Positions 9,094 through 18,430 of a stretch of DNA of 64,000 nucleotides are shown piece after piece (within the stretch, counting starts at the first letter, position 1; every line of letters starts with the position of its first letter). The notes beneath the pieces were generated by a model, which was given only the letters and a program-made list of their open reading frames with translations, was not told the DNA's origin and did not search any database. Made by a program: the position numbers and the translations under genes. Origin of the DNA: Bradyrhizobium sp. AZCC 2262 (GTDB taxonomy: Bacteria > Pseudomonadota > Alphaproteobacteria > Rhizobiales > Xanthobacteraceae); the NCBI RefSeq assembly GCF_036924535.1, contig NZ_JAZHRT010000001.1:2666001-2730000 (forward strand), written 5' to 3'.

Positions 9094-10146
9094 CTACATC
9101 GGAGCAATCCCCATTTTTCCGATGACCTCGGACCATTTCAAAATCTCCGACGCCATGAATTTTTTAAGGTCTTCCGGACCGAGGTCCGTCGGTTCAGCGC
9201 CTTGCTCGGCGAAGAGCGCACGCACCTTCGGATCTTTCGTGGCACCCTGTGCTGCGGCGTACAACTTATCGACGAGAGCCTTGTCCATGTTGGCGGGTGC
9301 AAGCAACGCAAGCCACGCAGAACTCTCGTAACCTTGCAGGCCGGCCTCGGCCGCCGTCGGCACATCGGGCAATGCCGTCATACGTTTGTTGCCGGCCACG
9401 GCAAGAGCACGCGCATCGCCGTTCTTTATCAGGCCAAGAACGTTCGGCAGGAGTTGAAATCCGACGGGGACCTGACCGGAGATGAAGTCGGGCGTATAGC
9501 TCGCAATGTTCCTGTAAGGGACGTGGACAAGTTGCGTTCCGGTGAGTTGTTCGAAATAGGCGCCGGCCAGATGTTGCGAGGAGCCCACGCCAACCGAGCC
9601 GTAATTGAGCTGCTTGGGGTGTTCCTTCGCATAATTGATCAGGTCGAGGAGCGTTTTGGGCGGCAGTTTCGCGTTGATAACGACGATATTGGGAAGAGCG
9701 GCGAACAGACAGATTGGTGCAAAGTCCTTCTGCGGATCGTAACCGAGTTCCTTGAACAGAGCTTTGTTTGCAGCCAGCGGCCCGGAAGTACTCATCACCA
9801 GCGTATAGCCGTCCGGCGCAGCGCGCGCGGCCGCTGCCGTACCGGTGTTCCCTCCCGCCCCAGGGCGATTTTCGACCACGAAGTTTTGGCCCAGAGATGT
9901 TGCCATCCTGCCAAGCAGGATTCGCGTTATGACGTCGCTCGCGCTGCCAGCGGCAAATGGCACATAGACCTGAACCGGCCGGTTGGGGTAGTCCGAGCTC
10001 GCGCCAGCATGAGCCGGCATTGAGACCGCCAGGATTGCGGCCGCGCAGTGCGACAAAAATGACCTCCGGCCAGCGCGAAATGAATCTTTTGACTGCCGGA
10101 CGTCCTTTACTTGCCTTGTGGCGACGACCACGACATTTGAGCGCAT
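9094..10146 (-). CDS. Bug-family (tripartite tricarboxylate type) periplasmic solute receptor
   Basis: A 350-residue protein starting at ATG 10146 (AGGTGA about 8 bases upstream). The N-terminal signal (RRSFLSHCAAAILAVSMPAHA, split at about residue 48) is followed by the family pattern YPNRPVQVYVPFAAGSASD, ENRPGAGGNTG and APDGYTLVM. Bug receptors bind carboxylates, often aromatic or dicarboxylic acids, and deliver them to TctAB permeases. No tctA/tctB gene is adjacent, so this is an orphan receptor. It lies 11 bases downstream of the FAD monooxygenase gene on the same strand, suggesting a shared aromatic-acid substrate. Confidence 0.93.
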   Translation of the reverse strand: MRSNVVVVATRQVKDVRQSKDSFRAGRRSFLSHCAAAILAVSMPAHAGASSDYPNRPVQVYVPFAAGSASDVITRILLGRMATSLGQNFVVENRPGAGGNTGTAAAARAAPDGYTLVMSTSGPLAANKALFKELGYDPQKDFAPICLFAALPNIVVINAKLPPKTLLDLINYAKEHPKQLNYGSVGVGSSQHLAGAYFEQLTGTQLVHVPYRNIASYTPDFISGQVPVGFQLLPNVLGLIKNGDARALAVAGNKRMTALPDVPTAAEAGLQGYESSAWLALLAPANMDKALVDKLYAAAQGATKDPKVRALFAEQGAEPTDLGPEDLKKFMASEILKWSEVIGKMGIAPM

Positions 10147-10157
10147 CGCTATTTCAC

Positions 10158-11360
10158 CTATTCCCGCAAGATCGCCTCGGCGTCGTAACCGTACAGCCGC
10201 TCCTGTTCCGGGGGGAAGGTTGCTGATTCCGGGATTCGGTTCGCGCGCATACGCGCATTGCGCGCCGCGATCTCGGAGGCATCGCTCGTCTGGTAGAGTT
10301 GCTCTTCGCGGCGGGCAAGCCCTTGCATCCAGGCGGTGCGCGGCTGGCGGAGTTTCACGTAACGTTCGAGGGCTGCGACCGGATCGTCCGACGATGCGGC
10401 GAGACAGCCGGCCAGAACGTACGCGTCCTCGATGCTCTGCGCCGCGCCCTGCGCGTAGAATGGCATCATCGGATGGGCCGCGTCGCCCAGCAAGACCACC
10501 CGTCCGATCCGCCAGTCGGGCAGGGGCTCGCGATCATATAGCGCCTGGCGGAGCACGCGCGGCGTCGCCGCGATGATGGTACGAATGGTGTCGTGCCAGC
10601 CGGCATATTCGGCCAGCGCATCCTCGATGCGCCCCTCAGCCAGCCAGGATTCCCGTGCCGGCTGTTCCGATCGGCTGATGCCGATCCAATTGAAGGTCTT
10701 TCCTGCCGCGACGTAGTACTGGACGATGCTGCGGTTCGGCCCCATCCACACGCCGGCGACCTTGGCAACATCAAGGTGTGCGACACGCTCGGCCGGCACA
10801 AGTCCGCGCCAGGCGACGTTGCCGGTGTATCGAGGCAGTTCCGCACCAAACATTTGCCCACGCACCATGGAATGAATTCCGTCGGCGCCGATAAGGACGT
10901 CTCCGGTTGCGGTGCTTCCATCCGCCAGCGTAATGGTGACGCCGTCGTCATCCTGATCGAAGCGCTCGATACGAGATCCGAGATGGAAACTTCCTGTTTC
11001 AAGTCCGCCAAGCAGAACATCGAGCAAGTCGGCCCGGTGCGCGGTGTAATACGGCGCACCAAAACGTGCTTCCGCCCGCTCGCCGAGCGGCGTGTAGTAG
11101 AGACGACCACCGTTGTCCCAGGCGCGATAGTCACGTCCCTCCGGATAATATGCGACGCGTGCCAGTGCATCACCGAGGCCAAGCGCCCGCAGAATCCGCG
11201 TTGCATTGCCGCTGACCTGAAGGCCGGCGCCCACCTGACCGAAGGCGGTGGCTTGCTCGAATAGCTCGGCGGCGATGCCGCGCTGGCGGAGCGCCAGCAA
11301 CGCGGTGATTCCGCCGATGCCTCCGCCCGCGATGAGAACCTTTTTGTTTTTGTTGGCCAC
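10158..11360 (-). CDS. FAD-dependent aromatic hydroxylase (salicylate/3-hydroxybenzoate hydroxylase type)
   Basis: A 400-residue class A flavoprotein monooxygenase, starting at GTG 11360 (GAGGA upstream). Signature motifs are in order: GGGIGGI near residue 12 (ADP-binding), the DG motif in LIGADGIHSMVR near residue 160, and GDAAHPM near residue 292. The family hydroxylates phenolic acids with NAD(P)H and O2. The Bug receptor gene follows directly and a cupin gene is divergent, so uptake and hydroxylation of a benzoate-like compound is plausible. Substrate cannot be fixed from sequence; salicylate, 3-hydroxybenzoate and 6-hydroxynicotinate hydroxylases all look alike at this level. Confidence 0.9.
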   Translation of the reverse strand: MANKNKKVLIAGGGIGGITALLALRQRGIAAELFEQATAFGQVGAGLQVSGNATRILRALGLGDALARVAYYPEGRDYRAWDNGGRLYYTPLGERAEARFGAPYYTAHRADLLDVLLGGLETGSFHLGSRIERFDQDDDGVTITLADGSTATGDVLIGADGIHSMVRGQMFGAELPRYTGNVAWRGLVPAERVAHLDVAKVAGVWMGPNRSIVQYYVAAGKTFNWIGISRSEQPARESWLAEGRIEDALAEYAGWHDTIRTIIAATPRVLRQALYDREPLPDWRIGRVVLLGDAAHPMMPFYAQGAAQSIEDAYVLAGCLAASSDDPVAALERYVKLRQPRTAWMQGLARREEQLYQTSDASEIAARNARMRANRIPESATFPPEQERLYGYDAEAILRE

Positions 11361-11542
11361 GATTCATTGTCCTCAAACCGGGGTCCCGCGGATGCTCCCC
11401 AACTGTCGTGAATATTCGCGGTTTTCAGGCTGTCCCGCAAGACTGGCCGCATGCCCTTGGAGTGTCCGCCAAAGACCAGCAACCGAAGTCGACGGCTCCG
11501 CGTTTTCGACATAGGCTCGATGAACCTTCTGAGGAGGTCGTC

Positions 11543-12019
11543 ATGAGCAACGGCGAAGTCCAGGCCGCGACGTTGCGGGGATACGTGCTCGGTCCCAACG
11601 AGGGCGAGCATCTCATTCATTGGCGCGACGGCGGCAGAATTTTCATCAAGATCGGCTCTGCCACACGCTCCGACAATCTCTCGCTGGGGACCCAGCAGGT
11701 GCCGGTCGGTGCAGGCATCCCAATCCACCGACACTTCCGGATGGACGAGGCGTTTTACGTTCTGGAAGGCAGCGGGATTTTCACGCTGAATGATATAGGG
11801 CATCCTTTTGAGAAGGGCGGAACGATATTCATTCCCAGGAACGCTTGGCATGGCTTCGCCAATCCTGATCGCGAACTACTGCTGCTCTGGATCATGGCGC
11901 CTGCCGGCCTCGACGGTTTTTTCCGCGAAACCTGCAATCCACCCGGCGTACCGCCGAAGCAGCTCAGTCGGGAGCAGGTCCATGAGATCGCCGCAAGATA
12001 TGCGACGGAATACAGATAA
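11543..12019 (+). CDS. Small cupin-domain protein
   Basis: ATG 11543 is preceded by GAGGAGG, giving 158 residues; an open frame back to 11408 lacks such a site. The single cupin barrel has motif 1 (IPIHRHFRMDEAFYVLEG, metal ligands His/His/Glu) at about residues 57-74 and motif 2 (PRNAWHGFAN) at about 100-110. It is divergent from the FAD monooxygenase gene. Small cupins of this kind may be dioxygenases, isomerases or binding proteins; no specific activity can be assigned. The location suggests a link to aromatic catabolism. Confidence 0.82.
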   Translation: MSNGEVQAATLRGYVLGPNEGEHLIHWRDGGRIFIKIGSATRSDNLSLGTQQVPVGAGIPIHRHFRMDEAFYVLEGSGIFTLNDIGHPFEKGGTIFIPRNAWHGFANPDRELLLLWIMAPAGLDGFFRETCNPPGVPPKQLSREQVHEIAARYATEYR

Positions 12020-12261
12020 TGGCACCTCGCTGACGGCAGCAGATGTAGGCCCACTTCGGGTGATCAGCGGACGTGATGGCCCGGCTGCGGGATGTCCGTT
12101 TTACTCCCGGAAATTGACATCACGCCGTTCCAGGAGCACGCGGGGCCGGCTGCCAAGCCCCGCACCGCGGCCGTGTCACGGGCGCACGCGCATAGGGGAT
12201 TGGTGTTGGGTCTAAATGCTGTTTAATACTGGCCGGGGATCGCCATTTTGGTACGTGCGCA

Positions 12262-13098
12262 ATGACCGGAACTGCCCTGAACGTTGTGTCCTTCCTGTTT
12301 CTCGGCTTCTTCCTCGGGATGCGGCATGCGACCGACGCCGACCACGTGGTCGCCATTGCCACGATCGTCAGTCGCGAGCGCAGCATGACGGGCTCGGCGC
12401 TGATCGGCGCCGCCTGGGGCATCGGGCACACCATGACGGTGATGGCGGTCGGCGCGGCGATCATCGTGTTCGGGGTCGTGATCCCGCCAAAGCTCGGTCT
12501 GTCGATGGAATTCGCCGTCGGCATCATGCTGGTCCTGCTCGGCATTCTCACCTTGACCGGGATGGGCCGGGCGGTCGGCGCAGCCCATGCCCATGCGAAC
12601 ATCCCCGGCGGACATGCGCACGACCTTCACGATCACCTGCATGCGCATGGCGACTATGTGCACATGCACCCGCACGGTCATGACCCGGATGCGCACGGGC
12701 ACGCCGAAGACCAGACGCCGCTGGCGCGGCTCGACCGCAGTGCGTTTGGGCGAATGGCGTTCTATCAGTGGCTGCGACCGTTCGTGGTCGGCCTCGTGCA
12801 CGGTCTTGCAGGATCGGCTGCCGCAGCCCTGATGGTGCTGTCCATCATCCGTGAACCGGTCGCAGCGCTTGGCTATCTGCTGCTGTTCGGGCTCGGCACT
12901 GTGGTCGGTATGATGCTGATCACGCTGATCTTGTCAGCGCCGTTCGCGTTCACCGCCGTCAATTTGCCGAAATTCAATTGGCGGCTCCGTGTGGCGTCGG
13001 GCCTGATCAGCTTCGTCTTCGGAGTGATCCTGATCTACGGCATCGGCTTTGCCGAAGGCGGCCTGTTCACCGACGCGCCGAGTTGGGAACCGCGCTGA
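12262..13098 (+). CDS. Nickel/cobalt transporter of the NiCoT/UreH-like type
   Basis: A 278-residue integral membrane protein with about six hydrophobic segments. The second half of the first helix region carries HATDADH (about residues 23-29), the HX4DH signature of nickel/cobalt permeases. A long cytoplasmic or periplasmic His-rich loop (about 112-155, many HAH and HGH units) follows, typical of metal delivery. It is expected to move Ni2+ or Co2+ across the inner membrane. The ribosome site is weak. A second, unrelated NicO/RcnA-like gene lies 5 kb downstream on the other strand. No nickel riboswitch is evident in the 242 bases upstream. Confidence 0.85.
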   Translation: MTGTALNVVSFLFLGFFLGMRHATDADHVVAIATIVSRERSMTGSALIGAAWGIGHTMTVMAVGAAIIVFGVVIPPKLGLSMEFAVGIMLVLLGILTLTGMGRAVGAAHAHANIPGGHAHDLHDHLHAHGDYVHMHPHGHDPDAHGHAEDQTPLARLDRSAFGRMAFYQWLRPFVVGLVHGLAGSAAAALMVLSIIREPVAALGYLLLFGLGTVVGMMLITLILSAPFAFTAVNLPKFNWRLRVASGLISFVFGVILIYGIGFAEGGLFTDAPSWEPR

Positions 13099-13234
13099 CG
13101 GCTGGCGCACGACTCGCGATCAACGGCAACATGCGTTTCCGCAAGACCTGTTTCGGTTGACCGCCGCGGAAACCGAGGGATACAGTGTCGCAACAAACAA
13201 ATAGAATGGAGGATGCGCCATTCGGACGATCGGC

Positions 13235-13789
13235 ATGCCCGGTAGGCGGCCGTTGTTGCTGGTCGGCGTCGTTGTGGCGCTCGCAGCAACCACCGGTGCT
13301 GCGTGGCTGCACGAGATACGGCCGCGGCCGGTGGCGGAACGCACGGCGCAAACCAGCGGAGCACGAACCGAGAAAACCCAGCCGCCGGCATTGACCGCGG
13401 ACGAGGAACGCTTCGCGACAGAATTGTGGGCCCTCCACCGGGAGGCAACCCGGTCGGCGGTAGCGATGAGCTTTGCCGGCATCTCCTATCAGACCGACGA
13501 TCGGGACCCACGCGCGTTCGCACGAAAGATCGAGCCGCTGGCGAAATTCTTTCATGACGCCGAAACGCAGGTCCGCACCATGAATGCGCCGCCGTCGCTG
13601 TCCGGGACGCAAGCGCAATATGTCGACGCCATGGCGCTCTACGCCAATGCCGCCGCCGAAATACTGAAATTCACCGAGGATGGCGACGCGCAACGTCTCG
13701 GCGAGGCCCACCGCATGGATGTGAAGGCTTCCGAAGACATGCTGCGCGTCGGCGAAGTGCTGTGGCCGGGACAATACAAGCCGCATTGA
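13235..13789 (+). CDS. Membrane-anchored or secreted protein of unknown function
   Basis: A 184-residue protein with a hydrophobic N-terminus (about residues 6-24), then a Pro/Thr linker and a helical domain (about 50-180). The helical part, with phrases such as LTADEERFATELWALHREATR, is reminiscent of periplasmic four-helix proteins but I cannot name a family. It lies between the NiCoT-like transporter and the metallo-beta-lactamase-fold gene on the same strand, with 136 and 128 base gaps. Start chosen as the first ATG; the ribosome site is poor. Confidence 0.6.
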   Translation: MPGRRPLLLVGVVVALAATTGAAWLHEIRPRPVAERTAQTSGARTEKTQPPALTADEERFATELWALHREATRSAVAMSFAGISYQTDDRDPRAFARKIEPLAKFFHDAETQVRTMNAPPSLSGTQAQYVDAMALYANAAAEILKFTEDGDAQRLGEAHRMDVKASEDMLRVGEVLWPGQYKPH

Positions 13790-13917
13790 AGCGTTTTCGG
13801 CCGAAGTGGAGGCCGGTTCGCATCGAGACAAGATAAGGCCACCGAATCGCAGGAGAAGAAACAAGCGCAGTCCAATCTCAATCAGGAAAGCTCAAAGAAG
13901 CTGCAGGGAGGAAGACA

Positions 13918-14916
13918 ATGAGAAAGCGTGCATTACGAACCCGTCCGTTTGCGTGGGCCGCAATGATGGCGGGGCTGGCGTGCCTGTTCAGCGCGGCGGC
14001 GCAGGCCCAGCAACCGGTCTGCTCGGCATGGCTGATCGAGAGCAGCCGTTTCATGAACGTCCCGTTCGGATCGTTCATGCCGGATCGTGCTTTCGTGCCC
14101 GGCAGTACCAAGCCCGAGAGCAACATTCCGAGCGTCGATCTGCCGGTCAACATCGGCGTGATCAAGTGCGGCAACGAGTTGATCCTGTATGATACCGGCT
14201 GGAAGCAGCAGGACTATCTGAAGATGACCGGGTCGGAACACTGGGCTCCGCTGCCGGACCAGTTGAAGGTTCTCGGCTTGAATGCCGCCGATGTCACCAA
14301 GGTGGTGATCGGCCACGCCCACTGGGATCACGCCGGCCAATTGTCCGACCTGCCTAATGCCGTACTCTACGTCCAGCGCGAGGAACTCAAGGCGATCGAG
14401 TGGGCGCTCAACTATCCGGAGCCGCACATCCGGGCGGTCAACTCCGATCCCGGCGGCTGCAATCGTACGCCTGCTTGCGGCTACATGCCGCTCACCATCG
14501 AGGAAGTCTACGGCAAGGTGCTGAAGGGCAAGGCGGTGATCGTCGACGGCGAGATGGAGATCCTGCCGGGCGTGCGGATTCATCCGGCGTTCCGCGCCCA
14601 TACCGCCGGCTCGCAGCTGCTCGAGGTGCCGACCAGCATCGGCAAGCTGGTGTTCGGCTCGGATGCGTTCTCGTCCTACGAGGGCATCCGCGACTGGATG
14701 ACGGCGAACGTGCAGCAGACCGACACGGTCCAGCAGTTTCTCTCCTACGAGAAGTGCTACAAGATCACCGGCGGCTACAACAACTGCGTCGCCGCCCACG
14801 AGCCGCTGAGCTACACCGACAAATATCCGCTGACGAAGAATTCCTGGGTCGCGTTGAACGGCGGACGGATGGCCGAAATTGCACTGGCGCCGGGTGAGAA
14901 ATCGCGCAAGCCATGA
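13918..14916 (+). CDS. Secreted metallo-beta-lactamase-fold hydrolase (lactonase-like)
   Basis: A 332-residue protein with a signal peptide (cleavage near AQAQ-QPVC, residue 31) and the metal-binding motif GHAHWDHAG (HXHXDH) around residue 136-142. The downstream ligands His (FRAHTAGSQ) and Asp (GSDAFSS) and the final His (AAHEPL) are present. The arrangement resembles AHL-lactonase/AttM-like enzymes, but those are cytoplasmic while this one is exported. GGAGGAAGACA precedes the ATG. Its stop overlaps the next start as ATGA, so it heads a three-gene operon with two beta-propeller proteins. The substrate is unknown; quorum-signal hydrolysis would be speculation. Confidence 0.87.
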   Translation: MRKRALRTRPFAWAAMMAGLACLFSAAAQAQQPVCSAWLIESSRFMNVPFGSFMPDRAFVPGSTKPESNIPSVDLPVNIGVIKCGNELILYDTGWKQQDYLKMTGSEHWAPLPDQLKVLGLNAADVTKVVIGHAHWDHAGQLSDLPNAVLYVQREELKAIEWALNYPEPHIRAVNSDPGGCNRTPACGYMPLTIEEVYGKVLKGKAVIVDGEMEILPGVRIHPAFRAHTAGSQLLEVPTSIGKLVFGSDAFSSYEGIRDWMTANVQQTDTVQQFLSYEKCYKITGGYNNCVAAHEPLSYTDKYPLTKNSWVALNGGRMAEIALAPGEKSRKP

Positions 14917-16166
14917 ATGGTGTGCTCGGGGTGGGACCAGCCTTCCCACCCCGACCGCTTCTTATTGAAGCTGGAAAAAAGCAGATCGGGTTGCGCCAGT
15001 TGGCCCTATGGGTGCGTCAGTTGGCGTTCGCGCTTGCCTGCATGCTGTTCTTGCTGCCCGGCAGTGCGTCGTCGCATGATCCGAGCAGCTATGGCGGCGT
15101 GTTTCGTTCCCGCGATCTCGGCGCGGCCTGGCTCAATGCGGATGTCGGTCTGTTTCTCAATGCGGCGCTCGTCATTGCTGTCGATCCACGCGATTCATCG
15201 CACCTGCTGGTCGGCACCGATCTCGGTATCCTGAGTTCGCGCAATGGCGGGCGCAGCTGGGTGCCGGAGGGGCGCGACGTCATCATCGGCGCGGTGTTTG
15301 CGCTCGCCTTCTCGTCGGACGGTGAACTGGCCATGTGTGCGGCCACCAGCGGCGTTTTTCTTCGTAACCAGAACGGCTGGCGGCGCGCCGAAGCGCCTTC
15401 TTCCGCGATCCCTGCGCGGGCGCTGGTCGCGGGTGCAGCGAAGGATCGCTTCTATCTGCTCGGCCGCAGCCGGCTGTTCGCGAGCCAGGATGGCGGCCGC
15501 AGCTTTGCTGTCATGCCCGGATTGTCGCAAACGAGCGAGATGACGGCGCTGGTGGCGATCCCGGGATCGGCCGAACTTCTGGCGGCCGTGATCGACAGCC
15601 GGGCGATGATCAGCGACGATGGAGGGCGCAACTGGCGCAATACCGGTTTCGGCGGCGCGGATGCGCCGGTCGACATGATCGCGGCCGATGCGACGCGGCC
15701 GCAACGCATCTGGGCGGCGGCAGGCGGCCGGATCGTCGTCAGCGATAACCTCGGCGCCGATTGGCATTCCATCGGACGTTCGCTGCCTCTGGCGGGAGCG
15801 AGGGTGCGCGGCATCGCGGCGAGCGCCGACGCAATCACGCTCGTGGTCTCCTCCGATCGTGGCGTCTATCGCAGCGAGGACGGCGGTCAAACCTGGGCGC
15901 CAAAAGAAGACAACCTTCCGATCCATATCGAGGCCGGGCCGCTTGCCCGCGATCCGAACGATGCGGGTGTGATCTATGCGGTGTTCTCGCTGATGCCCTA
16001 TGCCGAAGTCTGGCGCACGGCCGTCGAAGGCGGCAACCTGCTGGCGCGCATCGACACGATCAGCCTCGCCGGCGGGCTCTCGTTCTGTGTGCTGATGCTG
16101 ATCGGCGGCGTTCTCGCGGCACGGCACCTGTCGCGCCGGCGCGCCACCGCACATTCGCCGCGATGA
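14913..16166 (+). CDS. BNR/YCF48-type beta-propeller protein with C-terminal membrane helix
   Basis: A 417-residue protein starting at ATG 14913 inside the stop of the preceding gene (ATGA). After an N-terminal hydrophobic segment (about 33-55) there are repeated Asp-box-like units: SRNGGRSW, SQDGGRSF, SDDGGRNW, SDNLGADW, SEDGGQTW. These mark a sialidase/BNR or YCF48-like propeller. A C-terminal helix (about 385-405) followed by Arg residues anchors it in the membrane. It is probably periplasmic and membrane-tethered. The ATGA overlap on both sides implies a strict stoichiometric operon. Function unknown. Confidence 0.8.
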   Translation: MNGVLGVGPAFPPRPLLIEAGKKQIGLRQLALWVRQLAFALACMLFLLPGSASSHDPSSYGGVFRSRDLGAAWLNADVGLFLNAALVIAVDPRDSSHLLVGTDLGILSSRNGGRSWVPEGRDVIIGAVFALAFSSDGELAMCAATSGVFLRNQNGWRRAEAPSSAIPARALVAGAAKDRFYLLGRSRLFASQDGGRSFAVMPGLSQTSEMTALVAIPGSAELLAAVIDSRAMISDDGGRNWRNTGFGGADAPVDMIAADATRPQRIWAAAGGRIVVSDNLGADWHSIGRSLPLAGARVRGIAASADAITLVVSSDRGVYRSEDGGQTWAPKEDNLPIHIEAGPLARDPNDAGVIYAVFSLMPYAEVWRTAVEGGNLLARIDTISLAGGLSFCVLMLIGGVLAARHLSRRRATAHSPR

Positions 16167-17149
16167 TCCGCGCATGGCCGCTGATGCTGCGAATATCAGC
16201 CGCGGTACTCGGCATCGCGGTGTTGGCGGGAGTCGCGTTTCTCATGATGCGCGCCGTGCCGGTGCAAAAATTCGTCGAGTACCGCATGAGCGAGCCGCAG
16301 GATGCGCCGATCGCGATTGCGGCGGGCGCCGACGGCAGCATCTGGTTCACCATCGACCATGCCGATTCGATCGGCCGTCTGCGCGACGGCCGCGTCGAGC
16401 GGCTGCCGACGACAAACCGCAACGTCGAGCCGCTCGGCCTGGCGGTGGCGGCCGACGGCAGCGCCTGGTACACCGACCTCGCCGCCCGCGCCATCGCGCG
16501 CGTCAGCAGCGCCGGCGAGATCGCGCGGTTTACGCTGGACACCCCGATCGCGCGCCCCGGGCGGCTGGCGCTCGCGCCCGACGGCGCAGCCTGGTTCGCC
16601 GAGCCGACCGGCTATGGCGTGACCCGGCTGAAGGACGGCGTTTTTACCCGCCACCAGATCGATTCCGCCCGCGGCGGACCCTATGGGGTCGCAGTGACGG
16701 CCGACGGCGCCATATGGGCGACGCTGCAGAACGGCAACCAGCTGCTCAACCTCGCCGCCGACGGTACCAGCAGGACATTCGATCTCCCGCGCCGCGGCGC
16801 CGTACCGACGGATGTCGCCGTCGGCTCCGACGGCTCGGTGTGGTTCCTGCAGTTCCGCGCCAATCGCATCGGGCGCTTCAAGGATGGACAATTCTGGGAT
16901 GTCGAGGCGGCTCGAGAAAATGCAGGCCTCAGCGGCATTGCCGTAGCTCCCAACGACGACGTCTGGTTCGGCATGATGCGCAGCGCAAGCCTCGGGCGGT
17001 TGCGCGACGGCCGCATCACGGCCTTTGCGCTCCCCCGCGACAATGCCCGGCCATTCAGCGTCGCCGTCGATCGCGACGGCAATGTCTGGTACGCCGACAT
17101 CAGCGGATATGTCGGCATGCTGCCGGCCAGGTATGCCCGTGCGCGGTAG
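16163..17149 (+). CDS. Virginiamycin B lyase-like (Vgb/NHL) beta-propeller protein
   Basis: ATG 16163 overlaps the preceding stop (ATGA), giving 328 residues. A membrane anchor or signal (about 8-30) precedes a seven-bladed propeller with repeats such as ADGSIWFT, ADGSAWYT, PDGAAWFA, ADGAIWAT, SDGSVWFL and RDGNVWYA. This is the streptogramin lyase/NHL pattern. Many such proteins are not antibiotic lyases, and the catalytic residues cannot be checked here. It ends the three-gene operon and converges with the NicO-like gene. Confidence 0.82.
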   Translation: MIRAWPLMLRISAAVLGIAVLAGVAFLMMRAVPVQKFVEYRMSEPQDAPIAIAAGADGSIWFTIDHADSIGRLRDGRVERLPTTNRNVEPLGLAVAADGSAWYTDLAARAIARVSSAGEIARFTLDTPIARPGRLALAPDGAAWFAEPTGYGVTRLKDGVFTRHQIDSARGGPYGVAVTADGAIWATLQNGNQLLNLAADGTSRTFDLPRRGAVPTDVAVGSDGSVWFLQFRANRIGRFKDGQFWDVEAARENAGLSGIAVAPNDDVWFGMMRSASLGRLRDGRITAFALPRDNARPFSVAVDRDGNVWYADISGYVGMLPARYARAR

Positions 17150-17253
17150 CAGTGGATTTCAAGGTGGATTTGGAGTTCCTATGGTACTCGCGGCAAACCC
17201 CGTAGGATGCGCCGCTCGGTGGTGCGAACTTCGGAATCGGAGCTACTGGACAT

Positions 17254-18129
17254 TTAGCCCGCCGGCAGCGCTGCCAGCTCGGACACCGCGCGGATGGTCA
17301 GCACCACGCCCATGCCGACGATCAGCAGGCTGGTGGCGATCTGCAGGCGGATCATCCAGATGCTGGCCAGCCAGTCGAGCACCTTCTCGCCGACCTTCGC
17401 GGCAACGATGCCGACCACCACGAGCGTCGCCGCGAAGCCGAGGCTGAACACCACGACGGTGACCAGGCCGAGCAGGACTTTTCCGCTCGACAGCGCGCCG
17501 AGCAGCAGCGCGAGCGCGGCCGGATCGGGGAGTAGGCCGCCCGCAATACCCAGCGCCAGCAGCACTGGCAGTTTCGGACGGTTTTCGGCCACGACATCCA
17601 GCCGGTGGGCGTGGACCTTGCCGAATCCGTGGCTGTGCCAGACCACAGGCTCGCCGTGCCCATGGCCAGGCGGGTGGTCGTGAGCCGCGTCATGCGCGTG
17701 GTCGTGAGCATGGTCCTGCGCATGAGCATCCGCTCGATTGGCGGCATCGCCTGGCTCGCCCATCGCGAGCGCCACCAGATCGCGCTGCGTCCACAGCATC
17801 CATAGGCCGAGCACGATCACCAGGATGCCGACCGCGGCCGCCAGGTAGGCCTCGATGCGCTGCGGCCGGAGCCAGGTCGAGCCGAGCGAGGCGAGCACGC
17901 CGACCAGCACGATTCCGCTGGTGTGGGACAGCGTGACGAAAATTCCGAGGATCACCGCGTCGATCGGCTTGCCGCGCGCGCCAACGATGTAGGCGGCCGC
18001 GATCGTCTTGCCGTGACCCGGCGTGGCCGCATGCGCGGCGCCCGCCCAGAAGCTCGACACGACGAAGAACAGGAGTTCCCGCATTGAGGCAACCGTCAGT
18101 TGGCCGGCTACGGCCGTGGAATTTGCCAC
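17254..18129 (-). CDS. NicO/RcnA-family nickel/cobalt efflux protein
   Basis: A 291-residue membrane protein with about six helices. The signature ATPGHGKTIAAAYIVGARG (about residues 35-53) is typical of NicO/RcnA. A long His/Asp-rich loop (about 133-172, repeated HAHDH-type units) lies between helices 3 and 4. Family members export Ni2+ or Co2+, though some NicO proteins import. Unlike the NiCoT-like protein at 12262 it lacks HX4DH. Some relatives have a fused periplasmic DUF1007 domain; here the protein starts directly at the membrane part. It is convergent with the propeller operon. Confidence 0.85.
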   Translation of the reverse strand: MANSTAVAGQLTVASMRELLFFVVSSFWAGAAHAATPGHGKTIAAAYIVGARGKPIDAVILGIFVTLSHTSGIVLVGVLASLGSTWLRPQRIEAYLAAAVGILVIVLGLWMLWTQRDLVALAMGEPGDAANRADAHAQDHAHDHAHDAAHDHPPGHGHGEPVVWHSHGFGKVHAHRLDVVAENRPKLPVLLALGIAGGLLPDPAALALLLGALSSGKVLLGLVTVVVFSLGFAATLVVVGIVAAKVGEKVLDWLASIWMIRLQIATSLLIVGMGVVLTIRAVSELAALPAG

Positions 18130-18430
18130 TTTAACTCGGTCAAGAATCCCATCAAGGCGGCCAAGAGACTACGGGTTGAATTCGTCACTTGCTCTTGTCT
18201 AACAACAGCCCGTTTCGGTCGTTGCCGCTCCAGCAAACTGGCCCCGGCAAGTTATGCCGGAAGGACATTCCTACAGCCAGATGGGCCGGCTGCTTTCAGG
18301 CGACCTTCTTCATCGGCGGCACCTTTCATGTGCCATTTGCTGGCAACGGCGACAGACGTTGAGGACGCTACTCCGATCGAGTAACGCTGCGCTGGTTCAG
18401 CGGGGCCATTTTGACTCGGGGCAGGTGACG
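18130..18430. other. Intergenic region without a recognised gene
   Basis: A 301-base gap between the NicO-like gene and the acetyltransferase gene. An open frame from 18254 continues in phase into the acetyltransferase, but its first 59 codons have no family likeness and a better start is at 18431. Nothing else is recognisable. Confidence 0.35.
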
